Below, piece by piece: positions 43,348 through 55,932 of a DNA stretch of 64,000 nt. Position 1 is the first letter of the stretch; every line of letters begins with the position of its first letter. The stretch comes from Pseudomonadota bacterium (GTDB lineage Bacteria; Pseudomonadota; Gammaproteobacteria; Burkholderiales; JAJZQI01). A program made the translations under genes and the position numbers. The stretch covers positions 188,419 through 252,418 of the forward strand of contig JAJZQI010000001.1 in NCBI GenBank assembly GCA_021851875.1, given 5' to 3'. The notes beneath the pieces were generated by a model. It ran no database searches and was not told the DNA's origin. It saw nothing but the letters and a program-made list of their open reading frames with translations.

Positions 43348-44492
43348 ACAAGAAACATCTGACAACAGCGGCGGCCTTGTTGCTGCTAACATCCTTAACC
43401 GGCTGCAGCTGGTTTGGCGGTGACGGCAAGCCGGTCGATCCGCCCGCCGCACTGGTCAATTTCACCGCCAGCATGACTCCTGTCATACAATGGCGCGGAG
43501 ACGTCGGAATAGCGGGTGATTATCTGTTCACCCCGGCAGTGACCACCGACAGTGTCTATGCGGCCGGTCAAAAAGGGACGCTGGCTAAGTTCGACATCGC
43601 CACCGGCAAGCAACTCTGGCGGGTTGACACGGACAGCCGGCTAAGCGCGGGGGTGGGCGTAGGGGGCGATGTCGTGGCCGTGGTCACTGTCAGCGGCATG
43701 GTGCTGGCTTACGACTCCAATGGAAAACTGCTGTGGCGTACCCAGGCGCCGGGCGAAGTGCTGGCCGCTCCGCTGGTGGCAGGCGGGAAAGTCGTGGTAC
43801 GCACCGACGATGGCCGTATCGTGGCGTATGCCTCCGGCGACGGGAAACAGGACTGGTTTTACCAGCGCCGCAACCCCAGTCTGGCGCTGCGCAGCAATGC
43901 CGGAATGGTGCTGGAACAAGGCGCCCTGTTCGCAGGCTTCGCGGGCGGTAAGCTGGTCGGCATTAATTTGGCCAATGGTGCGGTGGGTTGGGAGTCGCCG
44001 GTTTCCACGCCGCGCGGGGCAACCGAACTGGAGCGGATAACGGACGTGACCAGCAATCCGGTGGTTGCCGGCGCAACGGTCTGTGCTGCGTCCTATCAGG
44101 GGCGCATAGCCTGTTTCGATGCCCGCAATGGCACATCGGTCTGGGCCAAGGACGTTTCCAGCACGGCCGGTCTGGATGTGGATGGCCGCCAGGTTTATGT
44201 CAGCGATGATAAGGGCGGCGTGATTGCCTACGACCGTACCAGCGGGGCCGGCATGTGGAAACAGGGCAAACTGTTGAATCGCCGCCTGTCCACCCCCAGC
44301 GTTGTCGCAAACTGGCTGGCTGTAGGCGATTATCAGGGCTACGTCCATTTCATGTCCCAGTCTGACGGGGCATTTGTCGGTCGTATCGCCACAGATGGCA
44401 GCGCAATCGGTAATGCCGCAATGGTGCCGCTGGCGCATGGGCTGATTGTGCAGACGCATGCCGGTGGCGTGTTCGCCATCAAAGCGGAGTAA
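43344..44492 (+). CDS. bamB: Outer membrane protein assembly factor BamB
   Basis: Lipobox LTSLTGCSW; PQQ/WD-like beta-propeller repeats; ATGA overlap with upstream gene; followed by der. Confidence 0.95.
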   Translation: MNKKHLTTAAALLLLTSLTGCSWFGGDGKPVDPPAALVNFTASMTPVIQWRGDVGIAGDYLFTPAVTTDSVYAAGQKGTLAKFDIATGKQLWRVDTDSRLSAGVGVGGDVVAVVTVSGMVLAYDSNGKLLWRTQAPGEVLAAPLVAGGKVVVRTDDGRIVAYASGDGKQDWFYQRRNPSLALRSNAGMVLEQGALFAGFAGGKLVGINLANGAVGWESPVSTPRGATELERITDVTSNPVVAGATVCAASYQGRIACFDARNGTSVWAKDVSSTAGLDVDGRQVYVSDDKGGVIAYDRTSGAGMWKQGKLLNRRLSTPSVVANWLAVGDYQGYVHFMSQSDGAFVGRIATDGSAIGNAAMVPLAHGLIVQTHAGGVFAIKAE

Positions 44493-44501
44493 CAGGACGG
44501 T

Positions 44502-45914
44502 ATGCTTCCAACGATTGCCTTAGTCGGACGACCGAACGTCGGCAAGTCCACATTGTTCAACCGCCTGACCAAATCGCGCGATGCGCTGGTGCATGATCTG
44601 CCGGGTCTCACCCGCGATCGCCACTACGGTCGCGGCAAGATCGGCTCACGTCCCTATCTGCTGATTGATACCGGCGGCTTCGAGCCGGTGGTCAAGGAGG
44701 GGATTCTGGCGGAAATGGCCAAACAAACCCTCCAGGCGGTGGATGAATCAGATCTGGTGGTCTTTCTGGTGGACGGGCGGGGCGGTCTGACGGCGCAGGA
44801 CAAACATATTGCCGACCAGTTGCGCAAGCGCGGCATCCCCATCATTCTCGCCGTCAACAAGGCCGAGGGGATGCAACATGCCATGGTGTCGGCGGAGTTT
44901 CATGAACTCGGTCTGGGCGAACCGGTGGCCATTTCCTCTGCGCATGGCGACAATGTGCGCGAACTGGTCGAGCTGGCGCTGGATCAGTTGCCCAATGAGC
45001 CGGCAGAGACCGAAGCCGAGGAAGAAGAGATTCCGCGGGTCGCCATTGTCGGCCGGCCCAACGTGGGCAAATCCACGCTCGTCAATACGTTGCTGGGTGA
45101 AGAGCGCGTGATTGCCTTTGATCAGCCGGGCACCACGCGCGACAGCATTTATATTGATTTCGAGCGCGGCAATCGCCGCTATACCCTGATCGACACGGCT
45201 GGCGTACGCCGTCGCGGCAAGGTCACCGAGGTGGTGGAGAAATTCTCGGTCATCAAGACCCTGCAGGCGATTGAAGATGCCAATGTGGTGATTCTGGTGC
45301 TGGATGCCCAGCAGGATATTGCCGACCAGGATGCGCATATTGCCAGCTATATCCTGGATGCCGGACGGGCCTTGGTGGTCGCCATCAATAAATGGGACAA
45401 CCTCGACACTTACACACGCGAGAAGATCAAGCGCGATATGGCGCGTAAATTGAATTTCCTCGATTTCGCCCGTTTGCACTACATTTCGGCGTTACGCGGC
45501 GAAGGCATCGGCGGACTGCTCAAGTCGGTGGACCAGACGTATGCGGCGGCCATGGCCAAGTTGCCCACGCCCAAACTGACGCGTGCCTTGCTGGATGCGA
45601 CGGCCAAACACCAGCCGCCCAAATCCGGCATGGTCCGGCCGAAAATGCGCTATGCCCATCAGGGGGGCAGCAATCCTCCCATTATCGTCATTCACGGCAA
45701 TGCGCTGGAGCACGTGCCGGAAAGTTACGTGCGCTATCTGGAAAAAACCTTCCGCACCGTATTTGAACTTGCGGGTACGCCGTTGCGCGTGCAGTTTAAA
45801 GAGGGGCATAATCCTTTTGAAGGTAAAAAGCGAGCGCCACTTACCGAGAGCGAGGAAAAGCGTGCCCACCGCCGCCGCCGCTGGGGCAGAAAAACGTTTG
45901 GCAGCAAAAAATAA
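44502..45914 (+). CDS. der: GTPase Der
   Basis: Two G domains: [25 protein letters not shown] and [35 protein letters not shown]. Confidence 0.98.
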   Translation: MLPTIALVGRPNVGKSTLFNRLTKSRDALVHDLPGLTRDRHYGRGKIGSRPYLLIDTGGFEPVVKEGILAEMAKQTLQAVDESDLVVFLVDGRGGLTAQDKHIADQLRKRGIPIILAVNKAEGMQHAMVSAEFHELGLGEPVAISSAHGDNVRELVELALDQLPNEPAETEAEEEEIPRVAIVGRPNVGKSTLVNTLLGEERVIAFDQPGTTRDSIYIDFERGNRRYTLIDTAGVRRRGKVTEVVEKFSVIKTLQAIEDANVVILVLDAQQDIADQDAHIASYILDAGRALVVAINKWDNLDTYTREKIKRDMARKLNFLDFARLHYISALRGEGIGGLLKSVDQTYAAAMAKLPTPKLTRALLDATAKHQPPKSGMVRPKMRYAHQGGSNPPIIVIHGNALEHVPESYVRYLEKTFRTVFELAGTPLRVQFKEGHNPFEGKKRAPLTESEEKRAHRRRRWGRKTFGSKK

Positions 45915-46000
45915 CTGCGTTAAAAATAAAATTTGCTGAGACGCTTAGTGGAATGTCCAGTTGTATAAACAGATATAACGCCAGTGTTTGATGGAAGCAA

Positions 46001-49000
46001 TTGATTTCTCTTCATAAGCTGCATTCCTCTTCCTTGCTCGGTGCGCCCTCACTGAGGGTACTGGGGCTGCGCGTTTTTCTTGCGGCCTGTCTGGTGGTCG
46101 GGATTTTCACGCTGACTTGGCTGATGTTGTCCTGGGACGGCGCGCGTAAAGAGCAAATCAGCCGCATCCAAGGAACGGCGGATATCATTGCCGACGGTGC
46201 GAACAAGCATTTTGATCTTGTGCTCGGCGCCATGTCGCGGTTTTCGGCCGACATGGACCGCAACCAGGCCACCAGTTCGCCGGGCATCGCCCGTCTCATG
46301 CTGCGGCAGTTCCTGACCGATAATCATGACGCTACCGCCATTGCCTTACAGGATATGTCCGGCCGCGTGATCGCCATGCTGGGAAACCCCGGCGTTCTGC
46401 AGGAAGCCCTCGCCCAGCCGGGCGATTTCATCAATCATCTGTTCGAGTACGGCCGGCCCCTGGCCTGTGAAACCTACCATTACTGTCTGCCCTTCCGCTA
46501 TTACTGGCGCAATGAGGAAAGCAACACGCATTTCTCCCTGGTGGTGCTTTTCCCCATACAGACGATTTCCCAGTCGTGGAAACATATGTCGGAAGAACGC
46601 GGTCTCCATATTGCCTTGTTGCGCCATGACGGCATTCCGCTGGCGTGGGTTGACAGCGGCAAAGAGCAGATGGTGTGGGCCGGCGAGCAGATATTAAGCG
46701 AGTCCACCCTGACTCATTTTGCCGGACATGAGTTGCAATGGCCGGACGGGGTAACGCGCTATACCGCAGTCGCTGCACTGCACAAGTACCGCATCGCATC
46801 GATTATCGGCGTGGATAAAAGCGCCATCATCCAGGCATGGTGGAAAAGCGTTCAGCTCCCCGTTTATCTGATTTCCGGTATGACTCTGACGGCGCTCGGG
46901 ATCTATCTGTTTTTGTCCTGGCGTTTCAGCCGCCGTATGGAAATGATCGGTAGACGCTTGCAGCGTGTCGGCGATACGGATATGCCCAGCAGCGGCGTCT
47001 ATGAGATTGATCATCTGGTAGGCGAGCTGACGCAGTCGCGCACTGAATTGCAGCGTGTGGCGGAAAACCGGGAGAAAATGCTTCTGTCGGCCGCGCATGC
47101 CGGCACCTACTCGGTGGACTTGTCCACCGGCTTGGTGCTGGCCGCCAGTCCGACGTTCCTGGCCATGTTGGGTTATCCCGCGCGGGCGGACGCCGTTGTG
47201 GGTCGTCCATGGGAAAACTTGTTCATCAAGCCGTGCATCCATGGACAGCGTTCCGCACCGGTTCAGCAGGTGGTCATGCTGCGGCATGCGGATGGGCAGC
47301 CGTGCTGGATTGCCCTGGCCGAGTACGATACGGTGGAAAAAGGTCAGGTTACGCGTCACGGCATGGCTATCGATGTGACGGAACGGGAACAACTGTTGGA
47401 GACCGTTCATAACCAGTCCGAACGCCTGCGGGCGCTCTGGCAACTGGCAACCGATCGGGATTTGACGGAAAACGAGCGCATCGAACTGATGCTGCGACTT
47501 GGGCAAATGAGTCTGCGCTGTGACGCGGCCATGATTGTCGAGGTCACCGGGCAGGAGGCGTTCATTCGCTTTGCGCTTGATGGACAGGGCATGGCCGTTG
47601 CGGGAGAGCGATTGAGTCTGGCGGGCGAGTTGTACGACGACTGGGTCCATAACAGCAAGCAGGCGTTCGTTTTACCCGACTGCTCGCTGGAAACGCTGGG
47701 ATTTGAGCGGCAAAGCGGTAATCAGGCATATATATACGATGTGCTAGGAGCCCCTGTCAGAGTGGGCGGCGGCGACTACGGCGTGCTGCTCTTCTGGCGT
47801 TACCAAGGCCCCGGCGACTTGCCCGGAGCGCAGGAGGAAAGCGATCTGGCCTACGTGGCACTGCTGGCATCGTGGTTCGGATTCGTGAAACTTGAACAAC
47901 ACCAACGGTCGGTGCTGGAGACTCAGGCATTGACGGACGGTCTGACGGGGCTGCCGAACCGGCGCGCGGCCGAACTCCGGTTTGCGAGCGAAATGAGTAA
48001 TATCAGGCGGGCGCACGATATTTTTTCCGTGGCCGTCTGCGATCTTGACCGGTTCAAGTTGATTAACGATCACTATGGCCATCCTGTGGGAGACGAAGTG
48101 CTCAAACAGGTGGCTGAAGTGATGAAGGCCTCGCTGCGCGAAGGCGACTGGTTGGCGCGTTGGGGCGGCGAAGAGTTCATCGTTTATCTGCGCGATTCCG
48201 ATGCGCTTGCCGCTACGCTGGCCATGGAGCGATTGCGGCTGGCAGTCAAGTCCACACCCATCCGAACGCATGACGGTGATCTCGATGTGACCACCAGCAT
48301 TGGCATCGGGGTGTTCCGCGGCGAAGACGATACGCTGGCCAGAGTGCTGTCGGAGGCGGACGGCTGCTTGTATGAAGCCAAACGCGGCGGACGCGACGCT
48401 GTGGTCGTGCATGAAAGTGAAACAAGAAAGTCCATGCTGTGGCATGCCGGCATGCTCAAGCGCGCCTTGCAGGACTTCAACATCAACCCGGCGTTCCAGG
48501 TGATTGTTGATCTGAAAACGCGCCAGGTAGTGGCCGATGAGGCCTTGGCGCGGCTGAAGCTGCCAGGCGGACAAGTACTGGCCGCGAGTGAGTTCGTCGA
48601 GGCGGCCGAGGCCGTGCATCTTATCCACTCGGTTGACGAAATCATCATCAAACAGGCCATGATGCGGTGCAAGGCGCGCATTGGCGGCGGCACCATGTCG
48701 CAGAGCCTGGCGCACTTCGTTAACGTGTCGCCGCAGTTTTTGCAGCGTCCTGAATTGGTTGCCAATCTTTTGCGGGATGCGCAGCTGTTTTGCGCCAACT
48801 GCAATTTGGACAGTACCAACCCGAAACCGCTGGTATTCGAAATTACCGAACGGCAGTTCGTCGAGGATTTTGACCGTCTCAGGCAGCAGTTGCAGCCGCT
48901 GATCGATTTCGGTTTCCGTTTTGCCCTGGACGATTTTGGCAGCGGCTATTCCTCATTCCTGTACCTGGCGCAGTTGCCGGTCGCATTTCTCAAGATTGAG

Positions 49001-49195
49001 GGATGGATGATACAGAATATGTGGGACAACCCGCGTATTGCGGCGATGCTGGAAAGCGTCGTTCTGTTTGCCAAGCACCAGGGTATCACCACCATCGCGG
49101 AATTCATCGAGGACGAAAGAACTGCCGCACGGCTGCAGGAAATGGGCGTCGACTGGGGGCAGGGCTACTATTTTGGCCATCCTGAGCTGGAGTAG
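46001..49195 (+). CDS. Membrane-bound PAS-GAF-GGDEF-EAL protein
   Basis: RWGGEEFIVYL (GGEEF); EAL-domain residues in VVADEALARL, FVNVSPQFL, FEITERQFVED, ALDDFGSGYSS, LKIEGWMI, IAEFIEDE, GQGYYFG. Confidence 0.93.
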   Translation: MISLHKLHSSSLLGAPSLRVLGLRVFLAACLVVGIFTLTWLMLSWDGARKEQISRIQGTADIIADGANKHFDLVLGAMSRFSADMDRNQATSSPGIARLMLRQFLTDNHDATAIALQDMSGRVIAMLGNPGVLQEALAQPGDFINHLFEYGRPLACETYHYCLPFRYYWRNEESNTHFSLVVLFPIQTISQSWKHMSEERGLHIALLRHDGIPLAWVDSGKEQMVWAGEQILSESTLTHFAGHELQWPDGVTRYTAVAALHKYRIASIIGVDKSAIIQAWWKSVQLPVYLISGMTLTALGIYLFLSWRFSRRMEMIGRRLQRVGDTDMPSSGVYEIDHLVGELTQSRTELQRVAENREKMLLSAAHAGTYSVDLSTGLVLAASPTFLAMLGYPARADAVVGRPWENLFIKPCIHGQRSAPVQQVVMLRHADGQPCWIALAEYDTVEKGQVTRHGMAIDVTEREQLLETVHNQSERLRALWQLATDRDLTENERIELMLRLGQMSLRCDAAMIVEVTGQEAFIRFALDGQGMAVAGERLSLAGELYDDWVHNSKQAFVLPDCSLETLGFERQSGNQAYIYDVLGAPVRVGGGDYGVLLFWRYQGPGDLPGAQEESDLAYVALLASWFGFVKLEQHQRSVLETQALTDGLTGLPNRRAAELRFASEMSNIRRAHDIFSVAVCDLDRFKLINDHYGHPVGDEVLKQVAEVMKASLREGDWLARWGGEEFIVYLRDSDALAATLAMERLRLAVKSTPIRTHDGDLDVTTSIGIGVFRGEDDTLARVLSEADGCLYEAKRGGRDAVVVHESETRKSMLWHAGMLKRALQDFNINPAFQVIVDLKTRQVVADEALARLKLPGGQVLAASEFVEAAEAVHLIHSVDEIIIKQAMMRCKARIGGGTMSQSLAHFVNVSPQFLQRPELVANLLRDAQLFCANCNLDSTNPKPLVFEITERQFVEDFDRLRQQLQPLIDFGFRFALDDFGSGYSSFLYLAQLPVAFLKIEGWMIQNMWDNPRIAAMLESVVLFAKHQGITTIAEFIEDERTAARLQEMGVDWGQGYYFGHPELE

Positions 49196-49220
49196 ACTTG
49201 AAAACCGCTGCCTCCGCCTA

Positions 49221-49233
49221 TACTAAGATAGTA
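49221..49233. repeat. Dyad TACTA-AGA-TAGTA upstream of hfq
   Basis: Perfect 5-bp inverted repeat with 3-nt centre in the intergenic region. Confidence 0.5.
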
Positions 49234-49280
49234 ACAGCCAATGTCGCTTGGGCTGGAGAGACGATTCAGGTTTTAAAGAT

Positions 49281-49300
49281 GGTAAGGCTCGAGTCTTACC
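49281..49300. promoter_or_regulatory. 20-bp near-perfect palindrome upstream of hfq, overlapping a candidate -35
   Basis: GGTAAGGCTCGAGTCTTACC; candidate -10 TATAAT at 49319-49324. Confidence 0.5.
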
Positions 49301-49362
49301 TGCATGAGTGAATCAAGATATAATGAAAAATTAGCCTATATTCTAAAAAGCAGATTAGACCC

Positions 49363-49602
49363 ATGAGCGCACGCGGACAACAACTACAAGATCCTTTCCT
49401 TAATATTTTGCGCAAGGAACATGTACCCGTTTCGATTTATCTGGTGAATGGCATCAAATTACAGGGGCAGGTCGAGTCTTTCGACCAGTATGTCGTGCTG
49501 CTGCGCAATACGGTGACCCAGATGGTATATAAACATGCCATTTCGACCATTGTGCCCGGCCGGCCTGTCGCCATTCCTGCGACCGATGAAGCGGCAAGCT
49601 GA
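49363..49602 (+). CDS. hfq: RNA chaperone Hfq
   Basis: [58 protein letters not shown]. Confidence 0.99.
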   Translation: MSARGQQLQDPFLNILRKEHVPVSIYLVNGIKLQGQVESFDQYVVLLRNTVTQMVYKHAISTIVPGRPVAIPATDEAAS

Positions 49603-49620
49603 GAGCCATTGAAGGACTTT

Positions 49621-50760
49621 ATGTTTGAGCGCCACAAAGGTGGCGAAACTGCATTACTGGTTAGTCTTGATTTCGGCGAAAATGACTATGCCGAAAATAC
49701 CGAAGAACTCGGAGAGCTGGTCCGCAGTGCGGGCATTGAGGTCGTCGGTCTGGTGAGCGGCAAGCGTTCTCGGCCCGATGCGGCGCTGTATGCAGGCAGC
49801 GGCAAGGTTGAGGAAATTGCCGCTGCCGTTGCCGCTACGGCGGCGCAAGTCGTCATTTTTAATCATTCCCTTTCTCCTGCACAAGAACGAAATCTTGAAC
49901 GGGCGATCCAATGCCGTGTGGTCGACCGGGTCAGTCTGATTCTCGATATCTTCGCCCAGCGCGCGCGCAGCCATGAAGGCAAGTTGCAGGTTGAGCTTGC
50001 CCAACTTGAGCACCTGTCCACACGTCTCGTACGGGGATGGACCCACCTTGAACGGCAAAAGGGCGGTATTGGCCTGCGTGGTCCGGGTGAAACGCAGCTG
50101 GAAACCGACCGCCGTTTGCTGGGCTTGCGGGTGAAGGCGCTGAAGGAGAAATTGGCGCGGGTGCAGCGGCAGCGCGCCACCCAGCGCCGCTCCCGCGTCC
50201 GCGGGCAGGTTTTGTCGGTTTCCCTGGTGGGCTATACCAACGCGGGCAAGTCCACCTTGTTTAACCGGCTGACCAATGCGCAAACCTACGCGGCCAACCA
50301 ATTGTTTGCCACCCTGGATACGACATCAAGACGCGTCTATATTGGTGAAGGGCGGCAAGTCGTTTTATCCGATACGGTGGGGTTTATCCGCAACCTGCCG
50401 CATACCCTGGTGGATGCCTTCCGCGCAACGCTGGAAGAGGCGGCGCAGGCAGATGTCCTGCTGCATGTGGTGGATGCCCATTCCGAAGAGCGGGACAGAC
50501 AGATTGATGAGGTCAACAAAGTGTTGGCTGAAATCGGCGCGCATCACATTCCGCAAATAAGCGTGTGGAACAAAATCGACTTGGCCGGGTTATCGGGCGG
50601 GCTGGAGCGGGATGAGTATGGTAGAATTAAAAAGGTCCGTCTAAGCGCTCTGACGGGGGAAGGCGTGGACTTCCTGCGGCAGGCATTGGCCGAAGAGGCG
50701 CAGGCAGGGCAATCTGCCGCGGCGGAATCGACTCAACTCGAGAACGGAAATCAGGAATAA
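49621..50760 (+). CDS. hflX: GTPase HflX
   Basis: [44 protein letters not shown]. Confidence 0.97.
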   Translation: MFERHKGGETALLVSLDFGENDYAENTEELGELVRSAGIEVVGLVSGKRSRPDAALYAGSGKVEEIAAAVAATAAQVVIFNHSLSPAQERNLERAIQCRVVDRVSLILDIFAQRARSHEGKLQVELAQLEHLSTRLVRGWTHLERQKGGIGLRGPGETQLETDRRLLGLRVKALKEKLARVQRQRATQRRSRVRGQVLSVSLVGYTNAGKSTLFNRLTNAQTYAANQLFATLDTTSRRVYIGEGRQVVLSDTVGFIRNLPHTLVDAFRATLEEAAQADVLLHVVDAHSEERDRQIDEVNKVLAEIGAHHIPQISVWNKIDLAGLSGGLERDEYGRIKKVRLSALTGEGVDFLRQALAEEAQAGQSAAAESTQLENGNQE

Positions 50761-51941
50761 TGGCAAACGAACCTCAGTGGGGGAAAGGTGGCAATGATGG
50801 CCCCCCCGACCTGGATGAACTGTGGCGCCGTTTCAATCAGCGATTGAGCGGTATGTTCGGTGGCAAAGGCGGCAAGAGCGGCTCCGGCAATACCTCGTCC
50901 GGCGGAAGCGGGCTGGGAGTGGGACTGGTTGTCGGCGTGGTCTTTTTGCTGTGGGTGGCGAGCGGTTTTTATATCGTCGATGCCGGCGAGCGCGGCGTGG
51001 TGACCCGTTTCGGCAAATTTGTCGAAACGACCCAGGCCGGTCCGCGCTGGCACCTGCCTTATCCCATTGAGGCCGTGAAGGTCGTGAACATCGACCAGGT
51101 GCGCACGGTGGAAGTGGGCTATCGCGGCACAGTTAAGAACAAGGTGCCCGATGAGTCGCTGATGCTGACCGATGATGAAAACATCATCGATCTGCAGTTT
51201 GCCGTGCAGTACACACTGAAAGATCCGGAAGATTATGTGTTCAATAACCGCAGCCCGGATGATGCGGTGATGCAAGTGGCGGAAACCGCGATTCGGGAAG
51301 TGGTCGGCAAAAACAAGATGGATTATGTGCTGTATGAGGGACGGGCGGATATCGCCGCCCAGGCGACCCATCTGATGCAGCGCATTCTCGACCGTTACAA
51401 GACCGGCATCAGCATCAGCCAGGTGACCATGCAGAATGCCCAACCGCCTGAGCAGGTCCAGGCGGCGTTTGATGATGCCGTGAAAGCGAAACAGGACCGC
51501 GAGCGGCTGAAAAACGAGGGTCAGGCCTATGCCAACGATGTGGTGCCCAAGGCAAAAGGTATGGCTGCGCGCCTGATCCAGGAAGCGGATGGTTACCGTC
51601 AGCGCGTGATCGACACTGCTGAAGGCGATGCCAGCCGTTTTAACCAAATTCTGGCGGAATACAGCAAGGCCCCGGGCGTGACCCGTGAACGGATGTATCT
51701 GGATGCCATGCAGCAAATCCTCTCCAGCACCACCAAAGTGATGGTGGATCAGAAAGCGGGCGGCAGCAATCTGTTGTACCTACCGCTGGATAAGCTGATG
51801 GAGAAAAATGCGGCAGAAGCCAGAACCAGCGGCACACCTGCTGCCCCGGTCAGCAAGGCTGCCGAGAGTACGGGAACTGCCCCGTCTGATGATTCATTGC
51901 GCGGTTCGCTGCGCATGCTTGACCGGGGGGACCGTCCATGA
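50760..51941 (+). CDS. hflK: FtsH protease modulator HflK
   Basis: SGFYIVDAGERGVVTRFGKFVETTQAGPRWHLPYPIEAVKVVNIDQVRTVEVGYR; SPFH family. Confidence 0.97.
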   Translation: MANEPQWGKGGNDGPPDLDELWRRFNQRLSGMFGGKGGKSGSGNTSSGGSGLGVGLVVGVVFLLWVASGFYIVDAGERGVVTRFGKFVETTQAGPRWHLPYPIEAVKVVNIDQVRTVEVGYRGTVKNKVPDESLMLTDDENIIDLQFAVQYTLKDPEDYVFNNRSPDDAVMQVAETAIREVVGKNKMDYVLYEGRADIAAQATHLMQRILDRYKTGISISQVTMQNAQPPEQVQAAFDDAVKAKQDRERLKNEGQAYANDVVPKAKGMAARLIQEADGYRQRVIDTAEGDASRFNQILAEYSKAPGVTRERMYLDAMQQILSSTTKVMVDQKAGGSNLLYLPLDKLMEKNAAEARTSGTPAAPVSKAAESTGTAPSDDSLRGSLRMLDRGDRP

Positions 51942-52822
51942 TGCGCAGTGCTGGTAATATACTCATTATGCTCGTGGCGGTTCTGCTGTTGTTGAGCCTG
52001 TCAATCTACACCGTGGATCAGCGGCAGAATGCGATCGTCTTCCAGCTGGGCGAGGTGGTTGCGGTTAAAACCAAGCCCGGCCTGTATTTCAAGATTCCGC
52101 TGGTGCAGAACGTTCGCCTGTTTGATACCCGCATCCTGACGATCGATTCGCAGGATCCGGAGCGTTACATCACGTCGGAAAAACAGAACGTGCTGGTCGA
52201 TTCCTTCGTCAAGTGGCGCATCGCCGATGTGAAGCAGTACTACGTGGCGGTGGGCGGCGACGAGCAGCGCGCGGCAACACGCCTGTCGCAGACGGTGAAC
52301 GACGGCTTGCGGGCCGAATTCGGCAAGCTGACCGTGCATGACGTGGTGTCCGGCGAGCGCGACAAGATCACCGATCGTTTGCGCAAGCTGGTGGATCAGG
52401 ATGCCCGCAAAATCGGCGTGGAAGTCGTGGATGTGCGTATCAAGCGCGTGGATTTGCCGCAGGAGGTTTCTGCCACCGTCTACAGCCGCATGGAATCCGA
52501 ACGTAAACGGGTGGCCAATGAGCTGCGCTCGACCGGTGCCGCCGAAGCCGAGAAGATTCGCGCCGATGCGGACCGCCAGCGTGAAGTGATTCTGGCCGAG
52601 GCTTACAAGCAGGCTCAGCAAACCAAGGGTGCGGGCGATGCGAAAGCTTCCGCCATCTCTGCCGCCGCTTTTGGTAAAAACCCCGAATTCTATGCCTTCT
52701 ATCGCAGCCTGGATGCATATCGCAAGAGCTTCAGCTCGAAGAGTGACGTGCTGGTACTCGAGCCGAACTCGGAGTTCTTCAAGTACATGCGTGGTACCGG
52801 AACCGGTAAGGCAGGCAACTGA
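51938..52822 (+). CDS. hflC: FtsH protease modulator HflC
   Basis: SIYTVDQRQNAIVFQLGEVVAVKTKPGLYFKIPLVQNVRLFDTRILTID; follows hflK. Confidence 0.97.
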   Translation: MMRSAGNILIMLVAVLLLLSLSIYTVDQRQNAIVFQLGEVVAVKTKPGLYFKIPLVQNVRLFDTRILTIDSQDPERYITSEKQNVLVDSFVKWRIADVKQYYVAVGGDEQRAATRLSQTVNDGLRAEFGKLTVHDVVSGERDKITDRLRKLVDQDARKIGVEVVDVRIKRVDLPQEVSATVYSRMESERKRVANELRSTGAAEAEKIRADADRQREVILAEAYKQAQQTKGAGDAKASAISAAAFGKNPEFYAFYRSLDAYRKSFSSKSDVLVLEPNSEFFKYMRGTGTGKAGN

Positions 52823-52839
52823 CACGGGCTGAAGCGGCG

Positions 52840-53031
52840 GTGGTGATGATTGATTTCATGGCGGCAGCCGCTTTGATGTTGGTACTTGAAGGAATTTTGC
52901 CGTTCATGGCGCCTCGCCTCTGGCGAGACACGTTCCAGCGAATGACGCAGCTGACCGATGGTCAGCTGCGTTTTGTCGGTTTGTTTTCCATGCTCATCGG
53001 CCTGTTACTGCTGACATGGCTGCAGCATTAG
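52840..53031 (+). CDS. DUF2065 family small membrane protein
   Basis: MAAAALMLVLEGILPFMAPRLWRDTFQRMTQLTDGQLRFVGLFSMLIGLLLLTWL. Confidence 0.9.
   Translation: MVMIDFMAAAALMLVLEGILPFMAPRLWRDTFQRMTQLTDGQLRFVGLFSMLIGLLLLTWLQH
52945..52971 (+). terminator. Perfect 12-bp hairpin followed by TTT inside DUF2065 coding sequence (putative internal terminator/attenuator)
   Basis: ACGCAGCTGACC-GAT-GGTCAGCTGCGT then TTTGTC. Confidence 0.55.
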
Positions 53032-53039
53032 GATTTTGC

Positions 53040-55576
<2,537 letters not shown>

Positions 55577-55764
55577 GTGTGAATGTGTTGTGGCGGTTAA
55601 GGTGCTCGCTGAAAGCCGCCATGTTTTAGCAACCGATGTTCAATGCAGCTCGCGCAATTTGCTGTGTGGGCTGTTTGCGCATCTGGCGGACGCAATGCGT
55701 CTGTCGACAAAAGCTGTTAGCGGGGCTGATTTCGCCCGAATGAGCGTGATGGGTACGATGAAAA

Positions 55765-55799
55765 AAATAAAGGGTAGCTTTTTGAGCTACCCTTTATTT
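55765..55799 (-). terminator. Rho-independent terminator of tRNA-Leu (minus strand)
   Basis: Perfect 15-bp stem AAATAAAGGGTAGCT-TTTTG-AGCTACCCTTTATTT with T-run after the stem on the minus strand. Confidence 0.9.
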
Positions 55800-55804
55800 A
55801 GGAC

Positions 55805-55891
55805 TGGTGCCGAGAAGAGGACTCGAACCTCCACAGTGTTGCCACCGCTAGGACCTGAACCTAGTGCGTCTACCAATTCCGCCATCTCGGC
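55805..55891 (-). tRNA. tRNA-Leu (anticodon CAG), CCA encoded
   Basis: Reverse complement GCCGAGATGGCGGAATTGGTAGACGCACTAGGTTCAGGTCCTAGCGGTGGCAACACTGTGGAGGTTCGAGTCCTCTTCTCGGCACCA; class II variable arm, anticodon loop TTCAGGT. Confidence 0.97.
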
Positions 55892-55932
55892 TAAAGAAGA
55901 CCGCATTATAGAGACCACTTTGAGAGCTGTCA

